Of a stretch of DNA of 64,000 bases, positions 11,286 through 19,676 are shown in pieces. The notes below the pieces were generated by a model, which was not told where the DNA came from, did no database searches, and was given only the letters and a program-made list of their open reading frames with translations. The translations under genes were made by a program, and so were the position numbers. Within the stretch, counting starts at the first letter, position 1. The number at the start of each line of letters is the position of its first letter. Source of the DNA: Viridibacillus arenosi (GTDB lineage Bacteria > Bacillota > Bacilli > Bacillales_A > Planococcaceae); NCBI RefSeq assembly GCF_001955655.1, contig NZ_MSPW01000002.1:124001-188000 (forward strand). Direction: 5' to 3'.

Positions 11286-11321
11286 AACAACCTCAGCGCA
11301 TTTGAGCTGAGGTTGTTTTTT
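11286..11321 (+). terminator. pfkA-pyk terminator
   Basis: A GC-rich stem AACAACCTCAGC / GCTGAGGTTGTT followed by T residues, 10 nt after the pyk stop. Confidence 0.9.
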
Positions 11322-11338
11322 AAAAAGAGGTGAATAAA

Positions 11339-11728
11339 TTGCGTAAAATTCTACTATTTCTTTTACTGATTCCTATAATTGAAATCGCGGTTGTATTAAT
11401 ATCCGGAAAACTAATTGGTGCCATGTATACACTAGTCTTAATTATTGTCACTGGTATATTAGGAATCTATTTAGCTAAAACGCAAGGAGTTAAAGCTTTT
11501 AAGGATATTCAACAAGCGATACAAAATGGACAACCACCAGGTAATGCCATGATTAATGGCTTACTTATATTTATTGGGGGAATGTTCTTAGTCTTACCAG
11601 GCTTTGTATCTGATATTATTGGTCTTCTTTTAGTCTTTCGCCCCACAAGAAATCTCTTTAAACCACTTCTTTATTATTGGCTACGTAAAAAGATGAAAAA
11701 CGGCCAAGTTATTTTGATACAAAAATAG
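11339..11728 (+). CDS. fxsA: FxsA-family membrane protein
   Basis: A 129-aa protein with three to four membrane segments (about residues 5-22, 27-46, 72-105) and the FxsA signature GKLIGAMYTL ... TGILGIYLAK, plus a basic C-terminus. In E. coli FxsA counteracts phage T7 exclusion; in Bacillales (YtzA) the role is unknown. The TTG at 11339 is preferred because GAGG (11327-11330) lies at normal distance. An in-frame GTG at 11330 overlaps the RBS. Its last 20 nt overlap the 3' end of the convergent ytvI gene. Confidence 0.88.
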   Translation: MRKILLFLLLIPIIEIAVVLISGKLIGAMYTLVLIIVTGILGIYLAKTQGVKAFKDIQQAIQNGQPPGNAMINGLLIFIGGMFLVLPGFVSDIIGLLLVFRPTRNLFKPLLYYWLRKKMKNGQVILIQK

Positions 11729-12716
11729 GATGGTTTCTTAATTTAACAGCTAGTAATAATAAGAATGGACTAATTAAAATACCTGCAATGCCAAAAAGCA
11801 ATAAACTAATGGCACTTATCATAAAAGCGTGAACGGATCGGATATGTAAAGTTGACGCCCACATATACGATTCAGCGAATTGTCTTGAAAGCTGAATTAC
11901 CGCATAGAGAATCAATAGATATATGCAAAGTAATTGATTACCAGTTATAAAAAAATATATGCTCATTGGAATAAGGAAGATACCAATTCCTAAAAAGGGG
12001 AGACTATCTGCCACAGAGATGAGTAATGCTTTTCCAACAGGAAATGAAAAACCAAGTATCATTAAACCAACGGATAAAAGAGCAAATGTCATGAGTAACA
12101 AACGTAATTCTACTGACAGGAAATAGCCGAACAATTGAGAAGCTTCTTCATAAACTCGTTGAATAGGCTTTCTAAATCGAGCAGGTAAATAGATAAAGAA
12201 CCATAGTCTATTCCTGCTTGTTTCATATAAAGCAAAATATAAGGCTACTAGATAAAAAGTAAAATTAATTAGATTATGGAAGGTGGATTGCACAATATTT
12301 ACGAGCGATTCCATAGCCATATCTACTAGGGAAACAAATTTCTCTTGCAGATTCAGAAGTAGCATTGATTGCATATTAGAGAAAAACTCAACTTGGGTAA
12401 TTATGCGTTTAATCTCTGGTAAAGTTTCGATTAAAACAGAAGTTAAAAAAAGTATAGTTGCGATAAAAGTGGATAAAATAATAACTTCAGTAGTTAATGC
12501 TGCAAGCCATTTAGGCAGTTTTAATATTGTGATCAAATACTTTAGTAATGGATATGCGAAATAAGCAGTTAAAATCGCAAGAGCTACAGGTAAAACTAAC
12601 CAACACAACACTAATAGTAGAGCAATTAGTACGAATAATTGGATTCGGTACATGGTAGATTTTTTGATTTTTTCTTGTAACAAAACATCATCCTTTAAAA
12701 AATGTGATTTTTTCAT
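11709..12716 (-). CDS. ytvI: YtvI-like AI-2E-family transporter/membrane protein
   Basis: A protein of up to 335 aa with about seven to eight membrane helices arranged as in the AI-2E (PerM/TqsA) superfamily: two N-terminal helices (about 25-60), one at about 70-92, a long amphipathic stretch, then C-terminal helices from about 155 on. Members are proposed exporters; some in Bacillales act as Na+/H+ antiporters. The start is uncertain: the ATG at 12716 lacks a clear RBS, while a TTG at 12683 follows AAAGG. It is convergent with fxsA, overlapping by 20 nt with no terminator between them. Confidence 0.82.
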   Translation of the reverse strand: MKKSHFLKDDVLLQEKIKKSTMYRIQLFVLIALLLVLCWLVLPVALAILTAYFAYPLLKYLITILKLPKWLAALTTEVIILSTFIATILFLTSVLIETLPEIKRIITQVEFFSNMQSMLLLNLQEKFVSLVDMAMESLVNIVQSTFHNLINFTFYLVALYFALYETSRNRLWFFIYLPARFRKPIQRVYEEASQLFGYFLSVELRLLLMTFALLSVGLMILGFSFPVGKALLISVADSLPFLGIGIFLIPMSIYFFITGNQLLCIYLLILYAVIQLSRQFAESYMWASTLHIRSVHAFMISAISLLLFGIAGILISPFLLLLAVKLRNHPIFVSK

Positions 12717-12797
12717 CCTAGTTAATGTTAATTTTTTTCTACAAAATGCGATATTTCTGTCTAAATTTTGTTTTTTAAACGAAATACGGCCTTTTCA

Positions 12798-12826
12798 TTC
12801 ACAAAGCCGTCAAAATTTATTATAAT
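12798..12826 (+). promoter_or_regulatory. citZ promoter
   Basis: TTCACA (-35, 12798-12803), a 17-nt spacer and a perfect TATAAT (-10, 12821-12826) lie 107 nt upstream of the citZ ATG. Confidence 0.75.
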
Positions 12827-12830
12827 AGCA

Positions 12831-12846
12831 ATGTAAGCGATTTACT
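12831..12846 (+). promoter_or_regulatory. cre-like CcpA site at the citZ transcription start
   Basis: ATGTAAGCGATTTACT matches the catabolite-responsive-element consensus WTGNAARCGNWWWCAW at 14 of 16 positions (only the CA near the 3' end is reversed). It begins 5 nt after the -10 box, overlapping the predicted +1. CcpA repression of citZ is known in B. subtilis; use of this site is inferred. Confidence 0.55.
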
Positions 12847-12932
12847 TATAGGTTCATATCGAAAAAACGTAGGTTGCATTTATGTAATTTTGTGAATGCT
12901 ATCTAATACATTTGGAGAAGGAGCGATATATT

Positions 12933-14048
12933 ATGACAGCAACACGCGGATTAGAAGGTGTCGTAGCAGCAGAGACTAAAATCAGTTCTATAATTGATGA
13001 TACTCTTACATATGTTGGCTACAATATTGATGACTTAGCAGACAATGCATCTTTTGAAGAGGTAGTTTACTTACTATGGCACACACGTCTTCCTAAAGCA
13101 GACGAATTAGCTGAATTGAAACAACAATTAGCTGACAATATGGAAGTGCCACAAGCGGTATTAGATCACTTTAAAACTTATGACATCAAATCTGTTCACC
13201 CAATGGCTGCATTACGCACAGCAGTTTCTTTACTAGCTTTATATGATGAAGATGCTGAGGATATGTCTGACGAAGCAAACTATCGTAAAGCAATCAAGTT
13301 GCAAGCTAGAATTTCTACTGTTGTAACTGCGTTCTCTCGTATTCGCGCAGGTTTAGAACCAGTAGCACCTAAAAAAGAGCTAAGCTACGCTGCAAACTTC
13401 CTTTATATGTTATCTGGTAAAGAACCAGAAGCTATCGCTGTTGAAGCATTCAACAAAGCATTAGTATTACATGCTGACCACGAATTAAACGCATCTACAT
13501 TTACTGCTCGTGTATGTGTAGCAACATTATCTGATGTATATTCAGGTGTTACAGCTGCAATTGGCGCACTTAAAGGTCCTTTACATGGTGGCGCTAACGA
13601 ACAAGTAATGAAAATGCTTTCTGAAATTGGTTCAGTTGATAAAGTTGAAGATTATATCAACGATAAATTAGCTAACAAAGTTAAAATCATGGGCTTCGGA
13701 CACCGCGTATACCGCAAAGGTGACCCACGTGCTCCACACTTAAAAGTTATGTCTGAAAAGTTAACTAAATTAACTGGACAGCCTGAATATTATGAAATGT
13801 CAGTGAAAATCCACGAAATGGTGACTGGACAAAAAAATCTACCACCAAACGTAGATTTCTATTCAGCATCTGTATACCATTCATTAGGTATCGATCACGA
13901 TTTATTCACTCCAATCTTCGCAGTTTCACGCGTATCTGGATGGGTAGCTCATATCTTCGAACAATATGCTAACAATCGTTTAATTCGTCCACGTGCAGAG
14001 TATGTTGGACCAGGAATGCAAAAATATGTACCTGTAAACGAAAGATAA
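12933..14048 (+). CDS. citZ: Citrate synthase
   Basis: A 371-aa citrate synthase of the short Gram-positive type. The catalytic regions GPLHGGANE (active-site His) and MGFGHRVYRKGDPR (second His and oxaloacetate-binding Arg) are present, and an Asp-containing NVDFYSASVYHSLG block follows. It condenses acetyl-CoA with oxaloacetate at TCA entry. The ATG at 12933 follows GGAGAAGGAG; an in-frame TTG at 12912 precedes the RBS. It is first of the citZ-icd-mdh cluster; a strong hairpin lies between citZ and icd. Confidence 0.97.
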   Translation: MTATRGLEGVVAAETKISSIIDDTLTYVGYNIDDLADNASFEEVVYLLWHTRLPKADELAELKQQLADNMEVPQAVLDHFKTYDIKSVHPMAALRTAVSLLALYDEDAEDMSDEANYRKAIKLQARISTVVTAFSRIRAGLEPVAPKKELSYAANFLYMLSGKEPEAIAVEAFNKALVLHADHELNASTFTARVCVATLSDVYSGVTAAIGALKGPLHGGANEQVMKMLSEIGSVDKVEDYINDKLANKVKIMGFGHRVYRKGDPRAPHLKVMSEKLTKLTGQPEYYEMSVKIHEMVTGQKNLPPNVDFYSASVYHSLGIDHDLFTPIFAVSRVSGWVAHIFEQYANNRLIRPRAEYVGPGMQKYVPVNER

Positions 14049-14066
14049 TTGGTATAATAAAAAAGT

Positions 14067-14101
14067 CAAGGGCGGTGCTAGGTTTTGGCACCTGCCCTTT
14101 G
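14067..14101 (+). other. Intercistronic hairpin between citZ and icd
   Basis: CAAGGGC-GGTGC pairs with GCACC-T-GCCCTTTG around a 9-nt loop. No T-tract follows. It may be a processing or stability hairpin that sets the citZ:icd expression ratio, or a partial terminator. Confidence 0.6.
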
Positions 14102-14129
14102 ATTATGAATATTAGGAGGCAATAAGTTC

Positions 14130-15395
14130 ATGTCTAACGGTAAAATCGTAGTTGAAAATGGCGTACTTAAAGTACCAAACAATCCAATCATCCCATTCAT
14201 CGAAGGTGACGGAATCGGTCCAGATATTTGGGCAGCAGCATCACGCGTAATCGATGCAGCAGTAAAACAAGCTTACAATGGCGAAAAATCTATCGAGTGG
14301 AAAGAAGTACTTGCTGGACAAAAAGCATTCGACCAAACTGGCGAATGGTTACCACAAGCAACTCTTGACGCTATCAATGAATACTTAATCGCAATTAAAG
14401 GACCTCTTACTACACCAATCGGTGGCGGTATCCGTTCTCTAAACGTAGCATTACGTCAACAACTTGACCTTTATGTTTGTTTACGTCCTGTACGTTACTT
14501 CGAAGGTGTTCCTTCTCCAGTTAAACGTCCTGAAGACACTGATATGGTTATTTTCCGTGAAAATACAGAAGATATCTATGCTGGTATTGAATATGCTGAA
14601 GGTTCAGATGAAGTTAAAAAACTTATCAACTTCCTTCAAACTGAAATGGGTGTTAACAAAATCCGTTTCCCAGAAACTTCAGGTATCGGTATTAAACCAA
14701 TATCTAAAGAAGGTACACAACGTTTAGTTCGCGCAGCTATTAACTATGCTATTACTGAAAAACGCGAATCTTTAACTTTAGTACACAAAGGTAACATCAT
14801 GAAGTTCACTGAAGGTGGATTCAAAACTTGGGGTTACGAATTAGCTGAAACTGAATTTGCTGACCAAACATTCACTTGGAATCAATATGATGCAATCAAA
14901 GAAGCTGAAGGCGCTGAAGCTGCTGATAAAGCACAAGCAGAAGCACTTGCTGCTGGTAAAATCTTAGTAAAAGATTCGATTGCTGATATCTTCTTACAAC
15001 AAATCTTAACTCGTCCAAAAGAGTTTGATGTTGTAGCAACTATGAACTTAAACGGTGACTACATCTCTGACGCATTAGCTGCTCAAGTTGGTGGTATCGG
15101 TATCGCTCCAGGAGCTAACATTAACTATGTTAGTGGACATGCGATCTTTGAAGCTACTCACGGAACAGCACCAAAATATGCTGGACAAGATAAAGTAAAT
15201 CCATCTTCAGTATTACTTTCTGGCGTTCTTATGCTTGAACACCTAGGCTGGAAAGAAGCTGCAGATTTAGTAACTGCTTCAGTAGAAAAAACAATTGCTT
15301 CTAAAGTTGTAACTTACGACTTTGCTCGTCTAATGGACGGCGCTACAGAAGTAAAATGTTCTGCATTTGCTGACGAATTAATTAAAAACCTGTAA
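14130..15395 (+). CDS. icd: Isocitrate dehydrogenase (NADP+)
   Basis: A 421-aa NADP-type isocitrate dehydrogenase. The substrate loop [13 protein letters not shown] contains the phosphorylatable/substrate-binding serine, and [21 protein letters not shown] and the adenine-binding [12 protein letters not shown] are present. The internal Ala/Glu-rich insertion ([17 protein letters not shown]) is typical of Bacillus enzymes. It converts isocitrate to 2-oxoglutarate. AGGAGG precedes the ATG, and mdh follows after 81 nt. Confidence 0.97.
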   Translation: MSNGKIVVENGVLKVPNNPIIPFIEGDGIGPDIWAAASRVIDAAVKQAYNGEKSIEWKEVLAGQKAFDQTGEWLPQATLDAINEYLIAIKGPLTTPIGGGIRSLNVALRQQLDLYVCLRPVRYFEGVPSPVKRPEDTDMVIFRENTEDIYAGIEYAEGSDEVKKLINFLQTEMGVNKIRFPETSGIGIKPISKEGTQRLVRAAINYAITEKRESLTLVHKGNIMKFTEGGFKTWGYELAETEFADQTFTWNQYDAIKEAEGAEAADKAQAEALAAGKILVKDSIADIFLQQILTRPKEFDVVATMNLNGDYISDALAAQVGGIGIAPGANINYVSGHAIFEATHGTAPKYAGQDKVNPSSVLLSGVLMLEHLGWKEAADLVTASVEKTIASKVVTYDFARLMDGATEVKCSAFADELIKNL

Positions 15396-15476
15396 TAATT
15401 AGATTCGATGAATGAGGGGATTGGGAATTTTTTCCCTTTTCCCTCTTTATATTTATTATCAAAGGAGTGTATTCGA

Positions 15477-16415
15477 ATGACTTTGAAACGTAGTAAAATT
15501 TCTGTAATTGGCGGGGGCTTCACTGGCGCTACATCTGCTTTCTTAGCTGCACAAAAAGAACTTGGTGATGTTGTATTAGTAGATATTCCACAAGCTGAAA
15601 ACCCAACAAAAGGTAAAGCTCTAGACATGTTCGAAGCTTCTCCGGTACAAGGTTTTGACGCACGTGTAAAGGGTACTTCTGATTATGCTGATACTGCTGA
15701 TTCTGACGTAGTAATCATTACTGCTGGTGTTGCTCGTAAGCCAGGAATGAGTCGTGATGATTTAGTTCTAATCAATCAAGGCGTTATGAAAGCAGTAACA
15801 AAAGAAATTGTAAAATACTCTCCAAAAGCAACAATTATCGTTTTAACAAATCCAGTTGATGCAATGACTTACACAGTTTACAAAGAATCTGGGTTCCCTA
15901 AAAACCGCGTAATCGGTCAATCGGGTGTTCTTGATTCAGCTCGTTTCCGTTCATTCATCGCTGAAGAGCTAAACATCTCAGTAAAAGATATTACTGGTGT
16001 TGTACTTGGTGGTCATGGTGACACTATGGTTCCACTTACTCGCTACTCATTTGCAGGTGGTATTCCACTAGAAAAACTAATCGCTCCTGAGCGTTTAGAA
16101 GAGATCGTTGATCGTACTCGTAACGGTGGTGCTGAAATCGTAAACCTTCTTGGTAATGGTTCTGCTTACTATGCTCCAGCTGCAGCTTTAATTGAAATGG
16201 CTGAAGCAATAATTAAAGACCAACGTCGTGTATTACCATCAATCGCTTACTTAGAAGGCGAATATGGTTACAATGATATCTACCTTGGTGTACCAACTAT
16301 TCTTGGTGCTAACGGTATCGAGAGAATTATTGAATTGGACTTAACAACTGAAGAAAAAGCAGCTTTAGATAACTCTGCAGAAGCAGTTAAAAACGTTATG
16401 AAAGTTCTTGCTTAA
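15477..16415 (+). CDS. mdh: Malate dehydrogenase
   Basis: A 312-aa LDH-like malate dehydrogenase. The Rossmann motif reads [10 protein letters not shown], substrate-binding arginines lie in [11 protein letters not shown], and the catalytic His is in [10 protein letters not shown]. It oxidises malate to oxaloacetate and completes the citZ-icd-mdh trio. The ATG at 15477 follows AAAGGAG; a longer in-frame start at 15408 would lie before the RBS and adds residues absent from the family. Confidence 0.97.
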   Translation: MTLKRSKISVIGGGFTGATSAFLAAQKELGDVVLVDIPQAENPTKGKALDMFEASPVQGFDARVKGTSDYADTADSDVVIITAGVARKPGMSRDDLVLINQGVMKAVTKEIVKYSPKATIIVLTNPVDAMTYTVYKESGFPKNRVIGQSGVLDSARFRSFIAEELNISVKDITGVVLGGHGDTMVPLTRYSFAGGIPLEKLIAPERLEEIVDRTRNGGAEIVNLLGNGSAYYAPAAALIEMAEAIIKDQRRVLPSIAYLEGEYGYNDIYLGVPTILGANGIERIIELDLTTEEKAALDNSAEAVKNVMKVLA

Positions 16416-16428
16416 CATACTTTTATTA

Positions 16429-16459
16429 ACGAGCAGGTTGTTACCTACTCGTTTTTTTT
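16429..16459 (+). terminator. citZ-icd-mdh operon terminator
   Basis: A CGAGCAGGT / ACCTACTCG stem with one mismatch and a TGTT loop is followed by eight T residues. Confidence 0.88.
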
Positions 16460-16566
16460 CTGGTATAAAAAAGTTCAGATAATATGATATATGTATGCAA
16501 TCACACTGTCTTTTTTTACTGATTATTGATACTATTGAAATAACAAATTATTTAAGGGGGAATATT

Positions 16567-17043
16567 GTGTTACTTGGCAAGAAGGGAAAGTTAGGTAAAA
16601 AAATTGAAGAGTTGTCTGTTGGCGAATCATTACAGCTAACGGAGAAAATCGAAGATAAAGACTTACTATTATATCTCGGCTTAACCAATGACAGTAATCC
16701 TCTATACATACAACATGACTTTACCTCACAGACTAGTTTTCAAAAACCTGTAGTACCTACAATCATGTTGAATGGTGTGGTAACATCAGCTATTTCAAAA
16801 TATATTCCAGGTCCTGGTTCTTATATTACTTCGCAACAATTTGAATATCCGCAACCGGTATATCATTATGATACGATTCATATTTTACTTGAAGTAACCG
16901 AAGTGAATGTAAAGCTTAACGAAGTAACTGTGAATATTGAAGGACGTAATGATGAAGACCTGATAGTGATGCAAGGTAGAGTGACAGTAAATCCGCCGAA
17001 TCGTGAACAAGATGATTCTGCAAATAAGAAAGAAGAAATCTAG
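16567..17043 (+). CDS. MaoC-like hot-dog-fold dehydratase protein
   Basis: A 158-aa single hot-dog protein with the MaoC/(R)-hydratase signature: GLTNDSNPLYIQHDF contains the D-x4-H catalytic dyad, followed by VVPTIMLNG. It may be an enoyl-CoA or acyl-thioester hydratase; the substrate is unknown. The GTG start at 16567 follows AAGGGGG by 6 nt. The longer in-frame ATG at 16495 has no RBS and sits just after the mdh terminator. It is 49 nt upstream of phoP, an arrangement also found in other Bacillales, though any link with phosphate control is not established. Confidence 0.85.
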   Translation: MLLGKKGKLGKKIEELSVGESLQLTEKIEDKDLLLYLGLTNDSNPLYIQHDFTSQTSFQKPVVPTIMLNGVVTSAISKYIPGPGSYITSQQFEYPQPVYHYDTIHILLEVTEVNVKLNEVTVNIEGRNDEDLIVMQGRVTVNPPNREQDDSANKKEEI

Positions 17044-17052
17044 TAGCGAAGG

Positions 17053-17072
17053 TTTGAAATGGGGGTTTCAAA
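17053..17072 (+). other. Hairpin in front of phoP
   Basis: A perfect 7-bp stem TTTGAAA / TTTCAAA around TGGGGG lies 20 nt upstream of the phoP ATG and close to its GCGGGGG RBS. It could modulate phoP translation or partly insulate it from the upstream gene. Confidence 0.45.
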
Positions 17073-17092
17073 TCAATTGCGGGGGAAAAAAC

Positions 17093-17806
17093 ATGACATA
17101 TAAAATACTTGTAGTAGAAGATGAAATTTCAATAGCAACATTATTACAATACAATCTCCAACAGGCAGGATATGAAGTTGTAATTGCAAATGATGGGAAA
17201 GACGGCTTACACAAAGCAATTTTGGAAAAGCCGGATTTACTATTGTTAGACTTAATGTTACCTAAAATGGACGGCATGGAAGTTTGCAAAGAGCTACGTA
17301 TTAAAAAAATTAATACACCAATTATTATGTTAACAGCAAAAGACGATGAGTTTGATAAAGTACTTGGTCTTGAGCTTGGAGCAGATGATTATATGACAAA
17401 GCCATTCAGTCCACGTGAAGTAATGGCAAGGGTTAAAGCGGTATTACGCCGTTCTAAAGTGACAGAAGTAGTGAAGGAAGAAGAAGAGCATATTGAACAA
17501 ACATATTCATTTGGACAACTGCAAGTACTCCCTGATCGGTTTGAAGCTTTTTTAGGAGAGGAAGTGTTAGAATTCACTCCAAAAGAATTTGAACTACTTG
17601 TCTATTTATTAGAAAATAAAAATCGTGTGTTAACACGCGATCAGTTATTAAGTGCTGTATGGAATTATGATTTTGCAGGAGATACGCGGATTGTTGATGT
17701 GCACATTAGCCACTTACGTGAACAAATTGAAGAAAATAGTCGCAAACCAAAATTCATTAAAACAATAAGAGGTTTAGGCTATAAATTTGAGGAGCCGAAG
17801 CTATGA
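17093..17806 (+). CDS. phoP: Phosphate response regulator PhoP
   Basis: A 237-aa OmpR-family regulator. The receiver has the acidic pair E9-D10, phosphoacceptor D53 in LLDLMLPKMDG, a switch Thr in MLTAKDD and the Lys of MTKPFSPRE. The winged helix follows, with GDTRIVDVHISHLREQIE and TIRGLGYKFE. Identity as PhoP rests on overlap with phoR and the mdh-phoPR-polA order. The ATG at 17093 is used; the longer in-frame start at 17003 would run into the preceding gene. Confidence 0.95.
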   Translation: MTYKILVVEDEISIATLLQYNLQQAGYEVVIANDGKDGLHKAILEKPDLLLLDLMLPKMDGMEVCKELRIKKINTPIIMLTAKDDEFDKVLGLELGADDYMTKPFSPREVMARVKAVLRRSKVTEVVKEEEEHIEQTYSFGQLQVLPDRFEAFLGEEVLEFTPKEFELLVYLLENKNRVLTRDQLLSAVWNYDFAGDTRIVDVHISHLREQIEENSRKPKFIKTIRGLGYKFEEPKL

Positions 17807-19350
17807 TGAAATCTCTTAAAGCTAGGTTGCTCATTGCTTTTGGATTTCTGTATGGTACAGCTCTAGCTGGTCTTGGTTTTATACTAGGCCAGCTTTTTCC
17901 TGTATATGTAGAGGATTCTATACGCTCTAATTCTATCCGATCACATGACAATATTTTACGTGCAATAGAAAAGCAAAGAATTGATTTAACTGCAGATCAA
18001 GAACAGGCTATAATAAATGCCCTACCGCTTGATTTTGGCGGAAATGAATTTTCGGATATAAGGATTCGCCTATGGATTATGCTTATTATCACTTTGATTA
18101 TAACCTTCATACTACTTATGGTTGTTACTTCGCGCTTGATAAAGAATTTGGCTCAGCCTATAGATAATGTAACAAATACAGCGTTAGAGTTAGCAAAAGG
18201 AAATTATCGTGCAAGGGCATTTGAAAATGTAGAATCACCAACAATACAACTAAGTAATGCGGTTAATGTCCTTGCCCGAAACTTGCAAGATATTATGATG
18301 ATTCGCGAGATGGAGCAAGAGCGTCTAAAGACGCTGATAGAAAATATGGGTAGTGCACTTATAATGATTGGGAAAGAAGGGCATGTATCTATTGTGAATA
18401 AAGCGTTTTTAGAATTATTCGATGTGCCCTATAGTACAGTCTATAAACAGGTTTTCCGTGAGTTAGGATTACCAAATGAGCTAGAACAATTTGTTGACCA
18501 CGTCTTTATGACAGAAATAACATACCGTAAACAAATGCAAATAGAGATTCAACAAGAATTCCACCATATGGAAGTATATGGAGCCCCTGTAATAGGAGAG
18601 CACGGTCACTGGCTAGGGATTGTAATTATCATGCACGATATTTCAGAATTGAAAAAGCTAGAGCAAATACGTAAGGACTTTGTAGCAAATGTATCGCATG
18701 AATTACGTACTCCTATAACATCGATAAAAGGCTTTTCTGAAACATTATTAGACGGTGCTTACAAAGAACAAGGTACATTATTATCCTTTTTAGAAATTAT
18801 TAATAAAGAGAGTAATCGCCTACAGATGCTTATTTTAGATTTGCTAGAGTTATCGAAAATTGAAAAGCACGGTTTTACAGTTAATATTGAACGTACAAGT
18901 TTAAAGGATGTAATTGTAAGGGCGTCTGAAATGACAGTGCCACGTCTTGAGGAAAAAAACATATCTTTCGAAGCGGAAATTGAGCAGGATGTTGTAGTTG
19001 AAGGTGATGCAAACCGGCTAATCCAGGTTGTGATGAATTTAATGACAAATGCGACTACTTACTCACCAGAGAATACGAAAATCAAAGTAAAATTATATGA
19101 ACAAAACAAAAGTGGCGTCATTGAAATAATCGATGAGGGAATTGGAATTGAAAAACCTGAAATTCCAAGAATTTTTGAACGTTTCTACCGTGTTGATCGA
19201 GCACGTAGTCGCAATTCTGGTGGAACAGGTCTTGGTCTTGCAATTGTGAAGCATTTAATAGAGGCGCACCATGGTAAAATTCAAGTGGAGAGTGAAGTTG
19301 GTAAAGGAACGACAATGCGTGTTATTTTGCCGACAAAACAACCAAATTAA
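17803..19350 (+). CDS. phoR: Sensor kinase PhoR with shortened extracellular domain
   Basis: A 515-aa kinase that overlaps phoP by 4 nt (ATGA). It has TM1 (about residues 8-28), an extracytoplasmic segment of only about 57 aa, TM2 (about 87-108), HAMP, a PAS domain (about 180-280), HisKA with H299 in ANVSHELRTP, and HATPase boxes (NLMTNATTYS, DEGIGI, GGTGLGLAIVKH). B. subtilis PhoR is about 579 aa with a roughly 120-aa extracellular PDC domain, so about half the sensor is missing here. The intracellular PAS region presumably senses wall-precursor status as in B. subtilis. Confidence 0.93.
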   Translation: MMKSLKARLLIAFGFLYGTALAGLGFILGQLFPVYVEDSIRSNSIRSHDNILRAIEKQRIDLTADQEQAIINALPLDFGGNEFSDIRIRLWIMLIITLIITFILLMVVTSRLIKNLAQPIDNVTNTALELAKGNYRARAFENVESPTIQLSNAVNVLARNLQDIMMIREMEQERLKTLIENMGSALIMIGKEGHVSIVNKAFLELFDVPYSTVYKQVFRELGLPNELEQFVDHVFMTEITYRKQMQIEIQQEFHHMEVYGAPVIGEHGHWLGIVIIMHDISELKKLEQIRKDFVANVSHELRTPITSIKGFSETLLDGAYKEQGTLLSFLEIINKESNRLQMLILDLLELSKIEKHGFTVNIERTSLKDVIVRASEMTVPRLEEKNISFEAEIEQDVVVEGDANRLIQVVMNLMTNATTYSPENTKIKVKLYEQNKSGVIEIIDEGIGIEKPEIPRIFERFYRVDRARSRNSGGTGLGLAIVKHLIEAHHGKIQVESEVGKGTTMRVILPTKQPN

Positions 19351-19676
19351 CACAACATTTACAATTTATATATATACTCTTCATAATCCTTTGTTAATAT
19401 AATATTCGAAGCCCCCTTCAACCAGTGTTTATGGAAGTGAGAATCTAGGTTTTCCTAGATTCTTTTTTTAGGATTTAAAGAGCTGAATACAGTAATTATA
19501 AAATACGAACATTTTTTCGTATTTGCATCAGTCGTCATTTTCCTTTCTACTTACACGCGTGGTAAGATAGAAGGGAGAGACGGCTTTTTGACGTTTAGGA
19601 AAAAAGAAATTCCGTGCATAATAACATATAAAGCAAATAGCTCAAAATAGAGAAAAAGTAAGAGGAGAGAGTATAT
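19351..19676 (+). other. Intergenic region phoR-polA
   Basis: 326 nt without a gene. It holds the phoR terminator (19440-19469) and a second perfect hairpin AAATACGAA / TTCGTATTT (19501-19524) without a T-tract, which could be an operator. I could not assign a convincing polA promoter. Confidence 0.6.
19440..19469 (+). terminator. phoPR terminator
   Basis: A perfect 9-bp stem GAATCTAGG / CCTAGATTC with a TTTT loop is followed by seven T residues. Confidence 0.92.

Noticed and set aside
15408-15470. Terminator between icd and mdh (GAGGG ... CCCTC)
   Set aside because: Pairing is interrupted and purine/pyrimidine tracts explain the similarity. There is no clear stem with a T-run.
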